DNA from: Bacteroidales bacterium
Lineage (GTDB): Bacteria; Bacteroidota; Bacteroidia; Bacteroidales; Porphyromonadaceae
Length of the DNA stretch: 26,984 nucleotides
Direction of reading: 5' to 3'
Assembly: GCA_004555765.1 (NCBI GenBank)
Contig: SFHG01000019.1
Coordinates: 1 to 26,984, forward strand
Part shown: in pieces, positions 7,515 through 15,319 of the stretch
Position numbering within the stretch: the stretch's first letter is position 1
Layout of the letters: every line of letters begins with the position of its first letter
Translations under genes and position numbers: made by a program
The notes under the pieces: model-generated
What the model saw: only the letters and a program-made list of their open reading frames with translations
Databases searched by the model: none
Told to the model about the DNA's origin: nothing

Positions 7515-9356
7515 CTATTCGCGTATCACGGCATTCATCATCTCTGTCTCGTAGTGCTTGGACGAGTCCGAAATCTTGCCGTCGTGCAGGTAAAAGTCCA
7601 GCATCAGCCGACCTATGGGCACGGCGTAGGTCGCTCCAAATCCCGCATTTTCCACGACAAGGGCGATGGCAATCTTCGGGTCGTCCTTTGGCGCAAATCC
7701 GAGGAAAAGGGAGTGGTCTTTTCCGTGGGGATTTTCGGCAGTGCCGGTCTTGCCACACACTTCAAAGTCGGGGAGGTTTGCCTTGCGGCACGTCCCCCCC
7801 GTCACGGCCATACGCATACCCGTCACTACGGGGTCGAAGTATCCTCGCGAGATACCGCTCTCATGTCTTTCGACATAGAGCGAGTCACTCGGAAGTCCGG
7901 AGATGGACTTGACGAGATGAGGTGTGTAGTAGTAGCCGCGATTGGCGAGGAGTGCCCCAAAATTCGCGATCTGCAACGGCGTGGCGAGGACTTCACCCTG
8001 ACCGATGGAGATGGAGATGATGGTGGAGGAGTTCCACCGCCCGTGGTACACTTTGTCGTAGACTTTGGAGTTGGGGATATAACCACGGTTCTCTGATGGC
8101 AGATCCACCCCCGTGCGGTAGCCGAACCCCATATCCACGACGTGATCCTTCCAGTGTTCGAAAGCCGTCCGGACATCCGGGTAGCGGGCTCTGTTGTCCA
8201 GAAGTTCATGAAGCCCCCAACAGAAGTACGCGTTGCAGGACGTCGCAAGCGCATGGGTCAGATCCAATGGGGAGGGGTGACCGTGGCAGGCCGGTTTCCC
8301 ACGAAGGAGCGGATAACCGTGGTGGCAGGTGTATGCCGTCGACGGGGTGATGGCTCCTTCTTGCAGAAAAACGAGCGACTGCACCGGCTTAAAGGTCGAC
8401 CCCGGGGGATAGACTCCCATCGTGGCCCGATTGAAGAGTGGCTTTGCCGGGTCAGAGGCGAGCATCTTGTAGTTATCTCCACGGTCTTTGCCTACGAGGA
8501 GCTTCGGGTCGTAGGCAGGGGCTGTAATCATCGCCCGGATCTCACCCGTCTCAGGCTCTATCATCACGATGGCACCCCGCTTGCCCCGCATCAGTTTCTC
8601 TCCGTATTCCTGGAGGGCGATGTCGATGGAGAGGGTAAGGTCATGACCACTGGTAAGCTCTTCGTCGAGTTTGCCCTGCTCGTACTTTCCTTGGATCCTC
8701 CCGTGTGCGTCCCTGAGGAGGACGCTCGTCCCTTTTTGTCCTCTGAGGAACCGCTCGTAGCTTTTCTCGATGCCGGTCGTGCCGGCGTAGTCGGAGGGTA
8801 CATAGTAGGGGTCGGCATCTATTTGGGCGCGGTTCACTTCGCCGACATTCCCGAGGATCAGCGCCGCTGCCGAGTGGAGGTAGTCCCGGGCGGTATTTCG
8901 GCGGATGTAAAAACCGGGAAACTTATAGAGCTTTTCCTCAAGGAGACCCGCTTGTTCCGGAGAGAGTTGCGTAAAGAGAAGTTGGGGCGTGTATGGAGAG
9001 TATCCGCGGTTTTTCTTCTTGTCTTTCACCTCTTCGAGTCGCTCCCTCAGCTCGTCGGAGGAGATGCCCAAGAGGGCGCAAAAAGCGAGTGTATCCAGAT
9101 TTTTGACCTCTCTCATAATGACTTGGATGTCGGCAGTGCTTCTGTTGTAGACGACGAGCCGCCCTTTTTCGTCATAGATGAGACCGCGAGAGGGGTAGAG
9201 TGTCTTCCTGAGAAAAGCGATGTCGGCCGCGGCACTCTTGTAGTCGTCACTGATCACCTGTATGTAAAACAGTCGCACCAGATAGATGAGCACTACGAGA
9301 ATCATCGCACCGCCCAAGACGTATCTGCGCGGACTAAACCGGTTGCTCAGTCTCAT
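7515..9356 (-). CDS. mrdA: Penicillin-binding protein 2, elongasome transpeptidase
   Basis: 613 residues. A single N-terminal membrane anchor (about 12-33) is followed by the non-catalytic dimerisation-type region (starting near RGLIYDEKGRLVVYN at 57-71) and the transpeptidase domain. The three penicillin-binding motifs are all present: STFK at 320-323 with the active serine 320, SCN at 373-375, and KTG at 536-538. It cross-links new peptidoglycan in the periplasm and works with RodA, whose gene follows. The start codon overlaps the mreD stop by 4 bp (ATGA), which fixes the start and suggests coupled translation. Length and motif spacing are normal for the class. Confidence 0.96.
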   Translation of the reverse strand: MRLSNRFSPRRYVLGGAMILVVLIYLVRLFYIQVISDDYKSAAADIAFLRKTLYPSRGLIYDEKGRLVVYNRSTADIQVIMREVKNLDTLAFCALLGISSDELRERLEEVKDKKKNRGYSPYTPQLLFTQLSPEQAGLLEEKLYKFPGFYIRRNTARDYLHSAAALILGNVGEVNRAQIDADPYYVPSDYAGTTGIEKSYERFLRGQKGTSVLLRDAHGRIQGKYEQGKLDEELTSGHDLTLSIDIALQEYGEKLMRGKRGAIVMIEPETGEIRAMITAPAYDPKLLVGKDRGDNYKMLASDPAKPLFNRATMGVYPPGSTFKPVQSLVFLQEGAITPSTAYTCHHGYPLLRGKPACHGHPSPLDLTHALATSCNAYFCWGLHELLDNRARYPDVRTAFEHWKDHVVDMGFGYRTGVDLPSENRGYIPNSKVYDKVYHGRWNSSTIISISIGQGEVLATPLQIANFGALLANRGYYYTPHLVKSISGLPSDSLYVERHESGISRGYFDPVVTGMRMAVTGGTCRKANLPDFEVCGKTGTAENPHGKDHSLFLGFAPKDDPKIAIALVVENAGFGATYAVPIGRLMLDFYLHDGKISDSSKHYETEMMNAVIRE

Positions 9357-9877
9357 AGGGTTCTCTTTTTGCGGCTGAAGAGATCAAAGAGCAAATAGAT
9401 GACCACGGTAATCGCCGTGCCGCCCAATATGAAAGGCACAAGGAAGCCAAAGAGGCCGAGAGAGAATCCCTCCAGACTCAAAAGTGTCCCGATGTGAATC
9501 ACCGTCAGGATAAGGAGGTAAAGTAGATAGGGGAGAAACTTCATCGTCTTTGTCCCGGGGATGATGAGACCGTCCTCTTCTTCCAGGACATCGTCACTGA
9601 TAAGGGCCAAAAGCAGGGGCTTCCTGCAGTATGCCGCCAAGACGATCGCAGCCATATTGAGCCCTGGGGTGTTCATCAGGAGATCCATCACAAGCCCGGT
9701 GACGGCGGCATAAATCAGCAACAGCCACGTCTCAGACTGCAGGGGCATCTTCAGAAGAGGGTAGAGGTAGAGAATGGGCATAAAGTAGTCGAAGACCCAC
9801 AGGTGATTGAGTACAAACACCTGCAAGAAGATAAGCACGATGGTGCCGATGATTAGGGTCAAGTAGTACTTATTCAC
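9353..9877 (-). CDS. mreD: Rod shape-determining membrane protein MreD
   Basis: 174-residue, almost wholly hydrophobic protein with about five membrane segments (for example LTLIIGTIVLIFLQVFVL at 7-24 and TWLLLIYAAVTGLVMDLLM at about 50-68), matching MreD in size, topology and position between mreC and mrdA. MreD is an inner-membrane partner of MreC in the elongation complex. A purine-rich ribosome-binding stretch, AAGAGGAAGAG, lies directly before the ATG at 9877. The 145 bp upstream contain repeat module (c). MreD sequences diverge strongly, so the assignment rests as much on synteny as on sequence. Confidence 0.92.
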   Translation of the reverse strand: MNKYYLTLIIGTIVLIFLQVFVLNHLWVFDYFMPILYLYPLLKMPLQSETWLLLIYAAVTGLVMDLLMNTPGLNMAAIVLAAYCRKPLLLALISDDVLEEEDGLIIPGTKTMKFLPYLLYLLILTVIHIGTLLSLEGFSLGLFGFLVPFILGGTAITVVIYLLFDLFSRKKRTL

Positions 9878-9924
9878 TCTTCCTCTTGGTCGTCTCTTGG
9901 GGGTCTAAAACGCACAGCCTGTTT

Positions 9925-10004
9925 CGGTCTGTGTCTTTTCCTTTTTTATGTCCGTATCTCGTTCCCGTTTTGGTTCGTATCTTTTCCTCTCCTTGGTCTG
10001 TACC
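9925..10004. repeat. Four-unit 23-bp-phased direct repeat (c), mreD/mreC gap
   Basis: Four units in the same orientation start at 9925, 9948, 9971 and 9994: CGGTCTGTGTC, ATGTCCGTATC, TGGTTCGTATC and TGGTCTGTACC (10, 8, 8 and 10 of 11 to CGGTCTGTAYC). The 12-bp spacers are strongly pyrimidine-rich on the plus strand, so the coding-strand transcript is purine-rich and cannot pair unit to unit. This is the only module that is a simple tandem direct repeat. It lies 48-127 bp upstream of the mreD ATG. Confidence 0.78.
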
Positions 10005-10022
10005 CCCGGTTTCGTCTCTTCG

Positions 10023-11003
10023 TCAAGGGTGCAGGCCTTGCAGCGTGTCCCTCCCCGAAGCGGATTCGAGCCGGAGGCGTTCCTCTCTTTCCTTACGTTT
10101 CTTTTCTTCCAAAAGCCTGAGGCTGTCCCTGCCAAAGATGTTGCTCTCACCCTTTGTGATGTCGTACTGCTCCACGAGGCTTCGCTCTTGCCGGTCGTAA
10201 TCGACAAGCACATAGACGTACTTGACCGTATTGAAGTTCGTGGCGAGCTTCACCCGAAGGGAAAAGAAATTGTCGTTTTCCGACTCCCCCTCTCCTTCTA
10301 CCAGCCCGATGAAAATATGCTCCGGGAAGATATTCGAGAACCCGCTCGTAAAAACGGAATCCCCCACCTCGTACTTCATGTGCTTGGGGAGGTTCGTGAT
10401 CTGAGAGTGGGTGAGGTCTCTTCCGTCCCACACCATCGTGCCGACGTAGTCGCTGCCGGAGATTTTGGCCGATACTTCAAACTTCGAGTTGACGAGCGGA
10501 AGCACCTTGGCGTATGAAGTTCCCACAGCCTCGACGACACCGACGACCCCTTGAGGCCCCACCACCCCCATATCGGGCAGTACGCCTTCGGCCGTGCCGA
10601 CATTCAGGGTGAGGTAGTTGCTTTTGGGAGTCTTGGTATTGCCCACGACTTCTGCGGCCACGTACCCGTAGGGGAAAGGTCGTTCCACCGAGTCACCGGC
10701 AAGTCTCTTCCACGACAAGGTGTCCAGTGTGAGGCGGTTCAGCATCGCTCTCAGACGCAGGGCGCGAACCTCAAGCATCGCATTTTGGCGCATCAGTTCG
10801 ACATTGGCTTCGCGAAGACCGGTGTAGGAATTGATGCTGTGCGAAATCTCCGTGATTTTTCCCGTCACGCTATTTGCTGTCCCCCACACGGCACTCCTGC
10901 GGTAGTCGCTCGAGCCGAAAAGCAACGCCCAAGCGATAACCTCGAAGATGAGGAATAGGAAGGTGTGGCTATTGGCTCTGAGAAACTCGAGGAACCGATC
11001 CAT
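10023..11003 (-). CDS. mreC: Rod shape-determining protein MreC
   Basis: 326 residues. A short cytoplasmic tail is followed by a membrane segment (FLFLIFEVIAWALLFG, about 15-30), a helical region likely to form a coiled coil (about 60-105, LREANVELMRQNAML), and then the periplasmic beta-domain with NYLTLNVGTAEGVLPDMGV (about 148-166) and GVVGVVEAVG. MreC dimers bridge MreB filaments and PBP2/RodA. The C-terminal 40 residues are charged and low in complexity. The gene follows mreB by 71 bp in the usual operon order, and module (c) lies between it and mreD. Confidence 0.95.
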   Translation of the reverse strand: MDRFLEFLRANSHTFLFLIFEVIAWALLFGSSDYRRSAVWGTANSVTGKITEISHSINSYTGLREANVELMRQNAMLEVRALRLRAMLNRLTLDTLSWKRLAGDSVERPFPYGYVAAEVVGNTKTPKSNYLTLNVGTAEGVLPDMGVVGPQGVVGVVEAVGTSYAKVLPLVNSKFEVSAKISGSDYVGTMVWDGRDLTHSQITNLPKHMKYEVGDSVFTSGFSNIFPEHIFIGLVEGEGESENDNFFSLRVKLATNFNTVKYVYVLVDYDRQERSLVEQYDITKGESNIFGRDSLRLLEEKKRKEREERLRLESASGRDTLQGLHP

Positions 11004-11074
11004 AAGGGAGACAACTCATCCCCGCCCTCTTTTGAAAGTGCGGGAGGATTGGAGACACGACGGCGGGAGACCCT

Positions 11075-12094
11075 TTACTTGAAAAGCAGATTGTACTTGT
11101 CCGAGTTCTTCAGCGCTTCGTACGTCCCTTTCGCCACCGCATGGAGCGAGTCTTCTGCTACGACGAAGGGGATCTGGAACTTTTCGCTGAGCCGCTTTCC
11201 GAGACCTTTGAGGAGCGCACCGCCACCTGTGAGGTACACGCCGTTATTGTAGATGTCGGCGTAGAGCTCCGGCTCGGTGTTGTCGATCGCGTTGCCTACG
11301 GCCGTCTCTATCTTTTGGATGGACTTGTCGAGACACTTGGAGATTTCACGGTAGTTCACGGACACGCTCTTTGGCAAAATGCTGGCCAAGTCCTGTCCGA
11401 TGATGACGAAGTCCTCAGGCTCCTCTTCAAGCGTGTCGAGCGCGGAGCCGACGCGCTTCTTAATCTCCTCTGCGGTACGCTCGCCTATGCGTATGCTGTG
11501 CTTCGATTTCATATACTCGACGATGTCGCTCGTGAGCTCGTCGCCGGCCACTTTGATGGACTTGTTGTTCACGATGCCGCCGAGCGAGATGACTGCTATC
11601 TCCGTAGTGCCGCCGCCGATGTCGACAATCATATTGCCCGCAGGCTCCATAACATCAAGACCGATACCGATGGCGGCCGCCATCGGCTCGAAAATGAGAT
11701 GGACTTCGTTCGCGCCCGCTTTTTCGCATGCGTCGCGCACGGCACGAATCTCTACGTCTGTGCTCCCCGAGGGTACGCAGACGACAACTTTGAGGGATGA
11801 GGGAAAGATGGAGCTCTTTTTGTCCGCCATCTTGATCATACCCCGTATCATATATTCGGTAGCCGTGAGGTCTGCCACTACTCCGTCACGGAGCGGGCGG
11901 ATGGTCTCAAGGTCGTTGTTTTCTTTTTCGAAACGCCTGTAGGCTTCCGATCCGACCCATTCTACCTTCTCCGTCTTACGGTTCATCGTGACGTAGCTGG
12001 GTTGGTCGATGATGATCTTGCCGTCTTGGATAATGACCGTGTTGGCTGTACCCAAGTCTATGGCGAGTTTCTTGGTGAATGAAAATAATCCCAT
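11075..12094 (-). CDS. mreB: Actin-like cell shape protein MreB
   Basis: 339 residues, the normal MreB length. Actin-fold nucleotide-binding motifs are present: phosphate-1 DLGTANT (13-19), phosphate-2 DIGGGTTE (158-165), and the adenosine-binding GGGALLKGLG (about 290). MreB forms membrane-associated filaments that guide the elongation machinery encoded downstream (MreC, MreD, PBP2, RodA). The gene starts MGLFSFTKKLAIDLG, with the amphipathic N-terminus typical of the family. It follows purH by 75 bp with no TAnnTTTG promoter visible in the gap, so transcription from the purH promoter is likely. Confidence 0.98.
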   Translation of the reverse strand: MGLFSFTKKLAIDLGTANTVIIQDGKIIIDQPSYVTMNRKTEKVEWVGSEAYRRFEKENNDLETIRPLRDGVVADLTATEYMIRGMIKMADKKSSIFPSSLKVVVCVPSGSTDVEIRAVRDACEKAGANEVHLIFEPMAAAIGIGLDVMEPAGNMIVDIGGGTTEIAVISLGGIVNNKSIKVAGDELTSDIVEYMKSKHSIRIGERTAEEIKKRVGSALDTLEEEPEDFVIIGQDLASILPKSVSVNYREISKCLDKSIQKIETAVGNAIDNTEPELYADIYNNGVYLTGGGALLKGLGKRLSEKFQIPFVVAEDSLHAVAKGTYEALKNSDKYNLLFK

Positions 12095-12169
12095 TGGATG
12101 ACTTTCTATGATGGGTAAGGAATGTGTTCTTTTGTCTCTGTGATTGATTTCTCTCTCCCCTTCTGTCTG

Positions 12170-13708
12170 TCAGTGTCTGAAGTGACGGATGCCGGTCATC
12201 ACCATAGAGATGCCTTTTTCGTCGCAAGCACGGATGCTCTCTTCGTCACGCACTGATCCTCCGGGCTGTATGATGTCCGTGATACCGGCTTCGGCAGCCA
12301 GATCGACGCAGTCGCGGAAGGGGAAGAAAGCGTCCGACGAGAGTGTGGCGCCGTGGAGATCGAAGCCGAGAGTGCCGGCTTTTCCGATTGCCTGTTTGAG
12401 CGCATCGACTCTTGAAGTCTGTCCGTATCCGGCACCCAGCACTTGCCCGCCTTTGGCTAAGACGATGGCGTTGCTCTTGCAGTACTTCACCACTTTCATT
12501 CCGAAGAGGAGATCTTCGACCGCCTCATCGGAGGGTGTGGCTTTGGTGACGCACTTGAGGTCTTCTTTGGTCTCTATGCGGGTGTCACGCTCCTGCTCGA
12601 GCATTCCGCCGAGCGCGGATCGGTAGGAAAGGGTGGATGTGTCTTTGCCCACGTGGTCGCGGAGTATGATCCGGTTTTTCTTTTGGGTCAGGATCTCAAG
12701 GGCATCTTCGCTGAAGTCGGGAGCTATAAGCACTTCGATGAAAAGTTTGTGCAGCTCTTCGGCAGTCTCTTTGTCCACGAGACGGTTCAGCACGACGATG
12801 CCGCCGTAAGCACTCACCGGGTCGCTTGCATGGGCGGCGAGATAGGCGTCCTTGATGTGATGTCTCGAAGCTACACCGCATGGGGTGTTGTGCTTAAAAA
12901 TGGCTGCCGTGGGGTAGCGGAATTCCTCGACGAGGTGTGTGGCCGCATCCACGTCGAGCATATTGTTGTAGCTGATGGCTTTGCCGTGAAGGTACTCGAA
13001 GCGGGTCTCGAAAGCGTCGCCGTAGAAGGTCCCTTTTTGGTGGGGATTTTCGCCATAGCGCAGCTCTTTGCCGTTCGTGAGACCCCAAAGACTCTTTCCG
13101 GGTGTCTCTTTTGCCCCGTCAAAGTACCCGAAGATGGCCGTGTCGTAGTGCGAACTGACTCTGAAAGCCTCTCTCGCGAAGGCTCGTCTCTCTTCGAGGG
13201 TGGTCACCGCGTCGCCGTGTTTTTCCAAAATCTCGCCGAGTGTCTTGTACTCTGCCACGGAGGGTACGATGACCACGTCGTTGAAGTTCTTTGCGGCTCC
13301 CCGTATAAGCGAAATGCCGCCGATGTCTATCTTCTCAATGATGTCCTCATCCGAAGCCCCGGAGGCCAGTGTCTCTTCAAAAGGATAAAGATCCACTATG
13401 ACGAGGTCGATGGGATCGATGTCGTAGATTTCACACTGCTTGTCGTCCTCCGGGTTTCCGCGACGGGCAAGGATGCCCCCGAAAATAACCGGGTGGAGTG
13501 TCTTGACACGCCCTCCGAGGATGGAGGGGTAGCTGGTGACGTTCTCTACTGCCTCACACTCGTAACCGAGACTGCGGATGTATTCCTGAGTGCCTCCGGT
13601 GCTGAGAAATTCCACTCCGAAACCATTCAGCAAACGCAGGAACTCTTCGAGCCCCTCCTTGTGAAAAACCGAGATCAGTGCTTTTTTGATTTTAACTTCC
13701 GACATCAT
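12170..13708 (-). CDS. purH: Bifunctional AICAR formyltransferase / IMP cyclohydrolase
   Basis: 512 residues, the usual length. It performs the last two steps of purine synthesis: formyl transfer from 10-formyl-THF to AICAR, then ring closure to IMP. The N-terminal cyclohydrolase (MGS-like) domain has KALISVFHKEGL (9-20), STGGT (36-40), GGRVKTLHP (65-73) and GGISLIRGAAKNF (130-142). The formyltransferase domain has the catalytic-region motifs KAISYNNMLDVDAA (about 243-256) and FKHNTPCGVA (271-280), ending in RHFRH. Two adjacent ATG codons (13708 and 13705) make the exact start uncertain by one residue. It heads the mre operon, a linkage seen across Bacteroidota, behind an unusually long leader. 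Confidence 0.97.
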   Translation of the reverse strand: MMSEVKIKKALISVFHKEGLEEFLRLLNGFGVEFLSTGGTQEYIRSLGYECEAVENVTSYPSILGGRVKTLHPVIFGGILARRGNPEDDKQCEIYDIDPIDLVIVDLYPFEETLASGASDEDIIEKIDIGGISLIRGAAKNFNDVVIVPSVAEYKTLGEILEKHGDAVTTLEERRAFAREAFRVSSHYDTAIFGYFDGAKETPGKSLWGLTNGKELRYGENPHQKGTFYGDAFETRFEYLHGKAISYNNMLDVDAATHLVEEFRYPTAAIFKHNTPCGVASRHHIKDAYLAAHASDPVSAYGGIVVLNRLVDKETAEELHKLFIEVLIAPDFSEDALEILTQKKNRIILRDHVGKDTSTLSYRSALGGMLEQERDTRIETKEDLKCVTKATPSDEAVEDLLFGMKVVKYCKSNAIVLAKGGQVLGAGYGQTSRVDALKQAIGKAGTLGFDLHGATLSSDAFFPFRDCVDLAAEAGITDIIQPGGSVRDEESIRACDEKGISMVMTGIRHFRH

Positions 13709-13960
13709 TCTTGACGGCGAGGATGCGGCCGTCGCGCACTATGCAGTGAGAAATCTTACTCCGAAAAGACCTTTGCACAGCTTTCCGCCGATTGCACCAC
13801 TTTCGGCATCCGGACTTCGCCCGGTTACCGTAGTATTTCAACAGCGAAGTCCCCAGCTCCAGTGTCCTGCTTCTGAGGTACTCTGCAAAGTCCTGCACGA
13901 AAAACTCTGTTTGTCGTGACCGAAGACCACTATCCAAAAGGTCTCCTCTGAAGAATGTTT
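13709..13960 (-). promoter_or_regulatory. Long structured purH leader
   Basis: About 250 bases separate the predicted purH transcription start from its ATG. The leader contains a perfect 9-bp inverted repeat, GGACTTCGC at 13812-13820 with GCGAAGTCC at 13844-13852 (23-base loop), and a second small hairpin, GCCGA at 13787-13791 with TCGGC at 13803-13807. An open frame of 81 codons begins with TTG at 13937, preceded by AGAGGAG, and overlaps the purH start by 17 bp. Its product resembles nothing I recognise, so it may be a leader peptide or chance. No known riboswitch consensus was recognised. Confidence 0.4.
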
Positions 13961-13965
13961 ACCCA

Positions 13966-13996
13966 CAAAGGTACCAAAAGGATACGTCTTTTTCAA
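13966..13996 (-). promoter_or_regulatory. Bacteroidota-type promoter for the purH-mre operon
   Basis: On the minus strand, TTG at 13996-13994, a 20-bp spacer and a perfect TAnnTTTG box (TACCTTTG) at 13973-13966. Spacing and motifs fit the Bacteroidota primary sigma factor. The start site would be near 13960. Within this window it is the only good promoter found upstream of the cell-shape genes, so it probably serves purH through at least rodA. The 82 bp between this promoter and module (d) (13997-14078) show nothing recognisable. Confidence 0.7.
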
Positions 13997-14078
13997 TCTG
14001 AAAATAGGGAACTTCTGCTTTCTTCAAACATCCGCTCCAAACTTTCATCTTTAGCCCGGAGTGCCTTCACCCGGAGGA

Positions 14079-14158
14079 GGTACAGACCGAGGCCTTTTCC
14101 CCGGTCTGTATCTCGATGTAAAAAGACTCGGACCGGAATTTTCATTTCGATCCGTACC
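14079..14158. repeat. Four-unit 23-bp-phased repeat module (d), upstream of purH
   Basis: Units start at 14079, 14102, 14125 and 14148, each 23 bp apart. On the plus strand: GGTACAGACCG (reverse, perfect), CGGTCTGTATC (forward, perfect), GACTCGGACCG (reverse, 8 of 11) and CGATCCGTACC (forward, 9 of 11). They form two inverted-repeat pairs, each with a 12-base loop. The module lies between the end of the exporter operon and the purH promoter, and its two rightmost units also form the likely exporter terminator. Confidence 0.8.
14120..14154 (-). terminator. Probable terminator of the exporter operon
   Basis: On the minus strand, 37 bp after the last exporter stop codon, CGGATCG (14154-14148) pairs with CGGTCCG (14135-14129) across a 12-base loop, with one G-U pair, followed by AGTC and a T5 run at 14124-14120. 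This is a modest intrinsic-terminator shape. The stem is built from two units of repeat module (d). Confidence 0.5.
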
Positions 14159-14191
14159 AAATTATACCGGACTTAGAGACAAAAGCGAATC

Positions 14192-15304
14192 CTAATACCG
14201 TTTGTGGTACGAGAGAAGTGCAAGCAGTCCGAAAATGAGACAGAAGGCAAGCAACGCCAGATAGTCCGAAGAGACTTCGGCGAAAACCGATCCGCGAAGG
14301 AAGATGAGCCTCGTGGCGTGGATATAGTAGGTCAGAGGATTGATCCAAGCGATGAGGCGCGCCCATGCAGGCATTGCCGCGACCGGAGTGAAGAGCCCGG
14401 AGACCAGAAATAGAATCAGGATAAAGAAGAGAACGAGAAACATCGCTTGTTGGAGCGTCTCGGAGAGGTTGCTGATTATAACCCCGAAGAGCGAAATCGC
14501 CACGATGAACGCAAAGGAGACGAGGAAAAGAAGTGACACGGATCCCGCCACAGGTACCCCGTAGACCCAATCGATGAGCAGAATCCCCAATCCCACGACG
14601 ATCAGTCCGAGAATCCAGAACGGCAAGACCTTGGCAAAAATATAGACGATGGGTTTTATTGGCGTGACGTTGATTTGCTGCAAAGAGCCGCTTTCACGCT
14701 CAAGAACGATGGACATCGCGCTGAAGATGCCACAGAACATAGTCAGGAGCATCGCCAAGAACGCGGGCAACATCGCGGTCTTCGAGTCCAAGTTTGTATT
14801 GAAACGGTACTCCGGGACAATTTCCACGGGCAATATTTCCGAGAGGTTGTGTCCCGATCGCTCCCTGAGCAATTCATCTGAGAAGGAGGCAATAAGTCCC
14901 TGCATATAGCCCTTGGCCACGGAGGCTTGGGAGCCGTCGACTGCGTTGACGAGAAGCATCGTCTCTGCGGGGATGCCTTTCTCGAGGTTTTCGCCGAATC
15001 CATCGGGTATGTCGATGATGAGGGATGCCCGGCTTTGCTCTATGTCTTCAAAGGCTTCGGCATAGGTGTGGTGATAGCCCGAGATTTCGAAGGTGGGGGA
15101 GAGGTCAATCTTTTGAATCAAGCGCTCCGCATAGATGCTTTCATCGCGATTTACGACGCTTACGGAAGCGTTTTTTAGCTCAAAATTGATTGCCCAGGGC
15201 AGAACCAGAAGCACGAGGCACGTGAAGAAAATCATCACGCCGATGAGGACGGGGTTGCGGAAAATCTGCTTGAACTCTTTTTCGAGAAGGAAAGGCAAAG
15301 TCAT
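14192..15304 (-). CDS. ABC-2 type exporter permease (second of two)
   Basis: 370 residues. One N-terminal membrane helix (VLIGVMIFFTCLVLLVLPWAI, shortened: about 18-38) is followed by a large periplasmic domain (about 40-165) and five helices in the C-terminal half, the ABC2-membrane layout of the YhhJ/YbhR/YbhS permeases. QINVTPIKP (about 212-220) and WINPLTYYIHATR (about 323-335) match family positions. It starts 15 bp after the paired permease and is the last gene of the exporter operon. The two permeases probably form a heterodimer driven by the two separate ATPases. The exported substrate cannot be read from the sequence. Confidence 0.92.
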   Translation of the reverse strand: MTLPFLLEKEFKQIFRNPVLIGVMIFFTCLVLLVLPWAINFELKNASVSVVNRDESIYAERLIQKIDLSPTFEISGYHHTYAEAFEDIEQSRASLIIDIPDGFGENLEKGIPAETMLLVNAVDGSQASVAKGYMQGLIASFSDELLRERSGHNLSEILPVEIVPEYRFNTNLDSKTAMLPAFLAMLLTMFCGIFSAMSIVLERESGSLQQINVTPIKPIVYIFAKVLPFWILGLIVVGLGILLIDWVYGVPVAGSVSLLFLVSFAFIVAISLFGVIISNLSETLQQAMFLVLFFILILFLVSGLFTPVAAMPAWARLIAWINPLTYYIHATRLIFLRGSVFAEVSSDYLALLAFCLIFGLLALLSYHKRY

Positions 15305-15319
15305 GGCTCAGAGGGTAGG

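Noticed and set aside
6588..9398. Long plus-strand open frames (for example 6588-8096 and 8142-9398) opposite rodA and mrdA
   Set aside because: They are antisense to clearly conserved genes, are Arg/His-rich and show no recognisable domain; they arise from the codon bias of the real genes.
11019..11046. Hairpin between mreB and mreC as a terminator
   Set aside because: The stem is only about 5 bp (CCCGC/GCGGG) with a 14-base loop and no T-run; too weak to call.
12653..13714. 353-codon plus-strand frame opposite purH
   Set aside because: Antisense to a full-length, motif-complete purH; no signal, domain or ribosome-binding site of its own.
13692..13937. 81-codon minus-strand frame before purH as an independent gene
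   Set aside because: TTG start, no recognisable family, many Arg and Cys residues and overlap with purH; kept only as a possible leader peptide.
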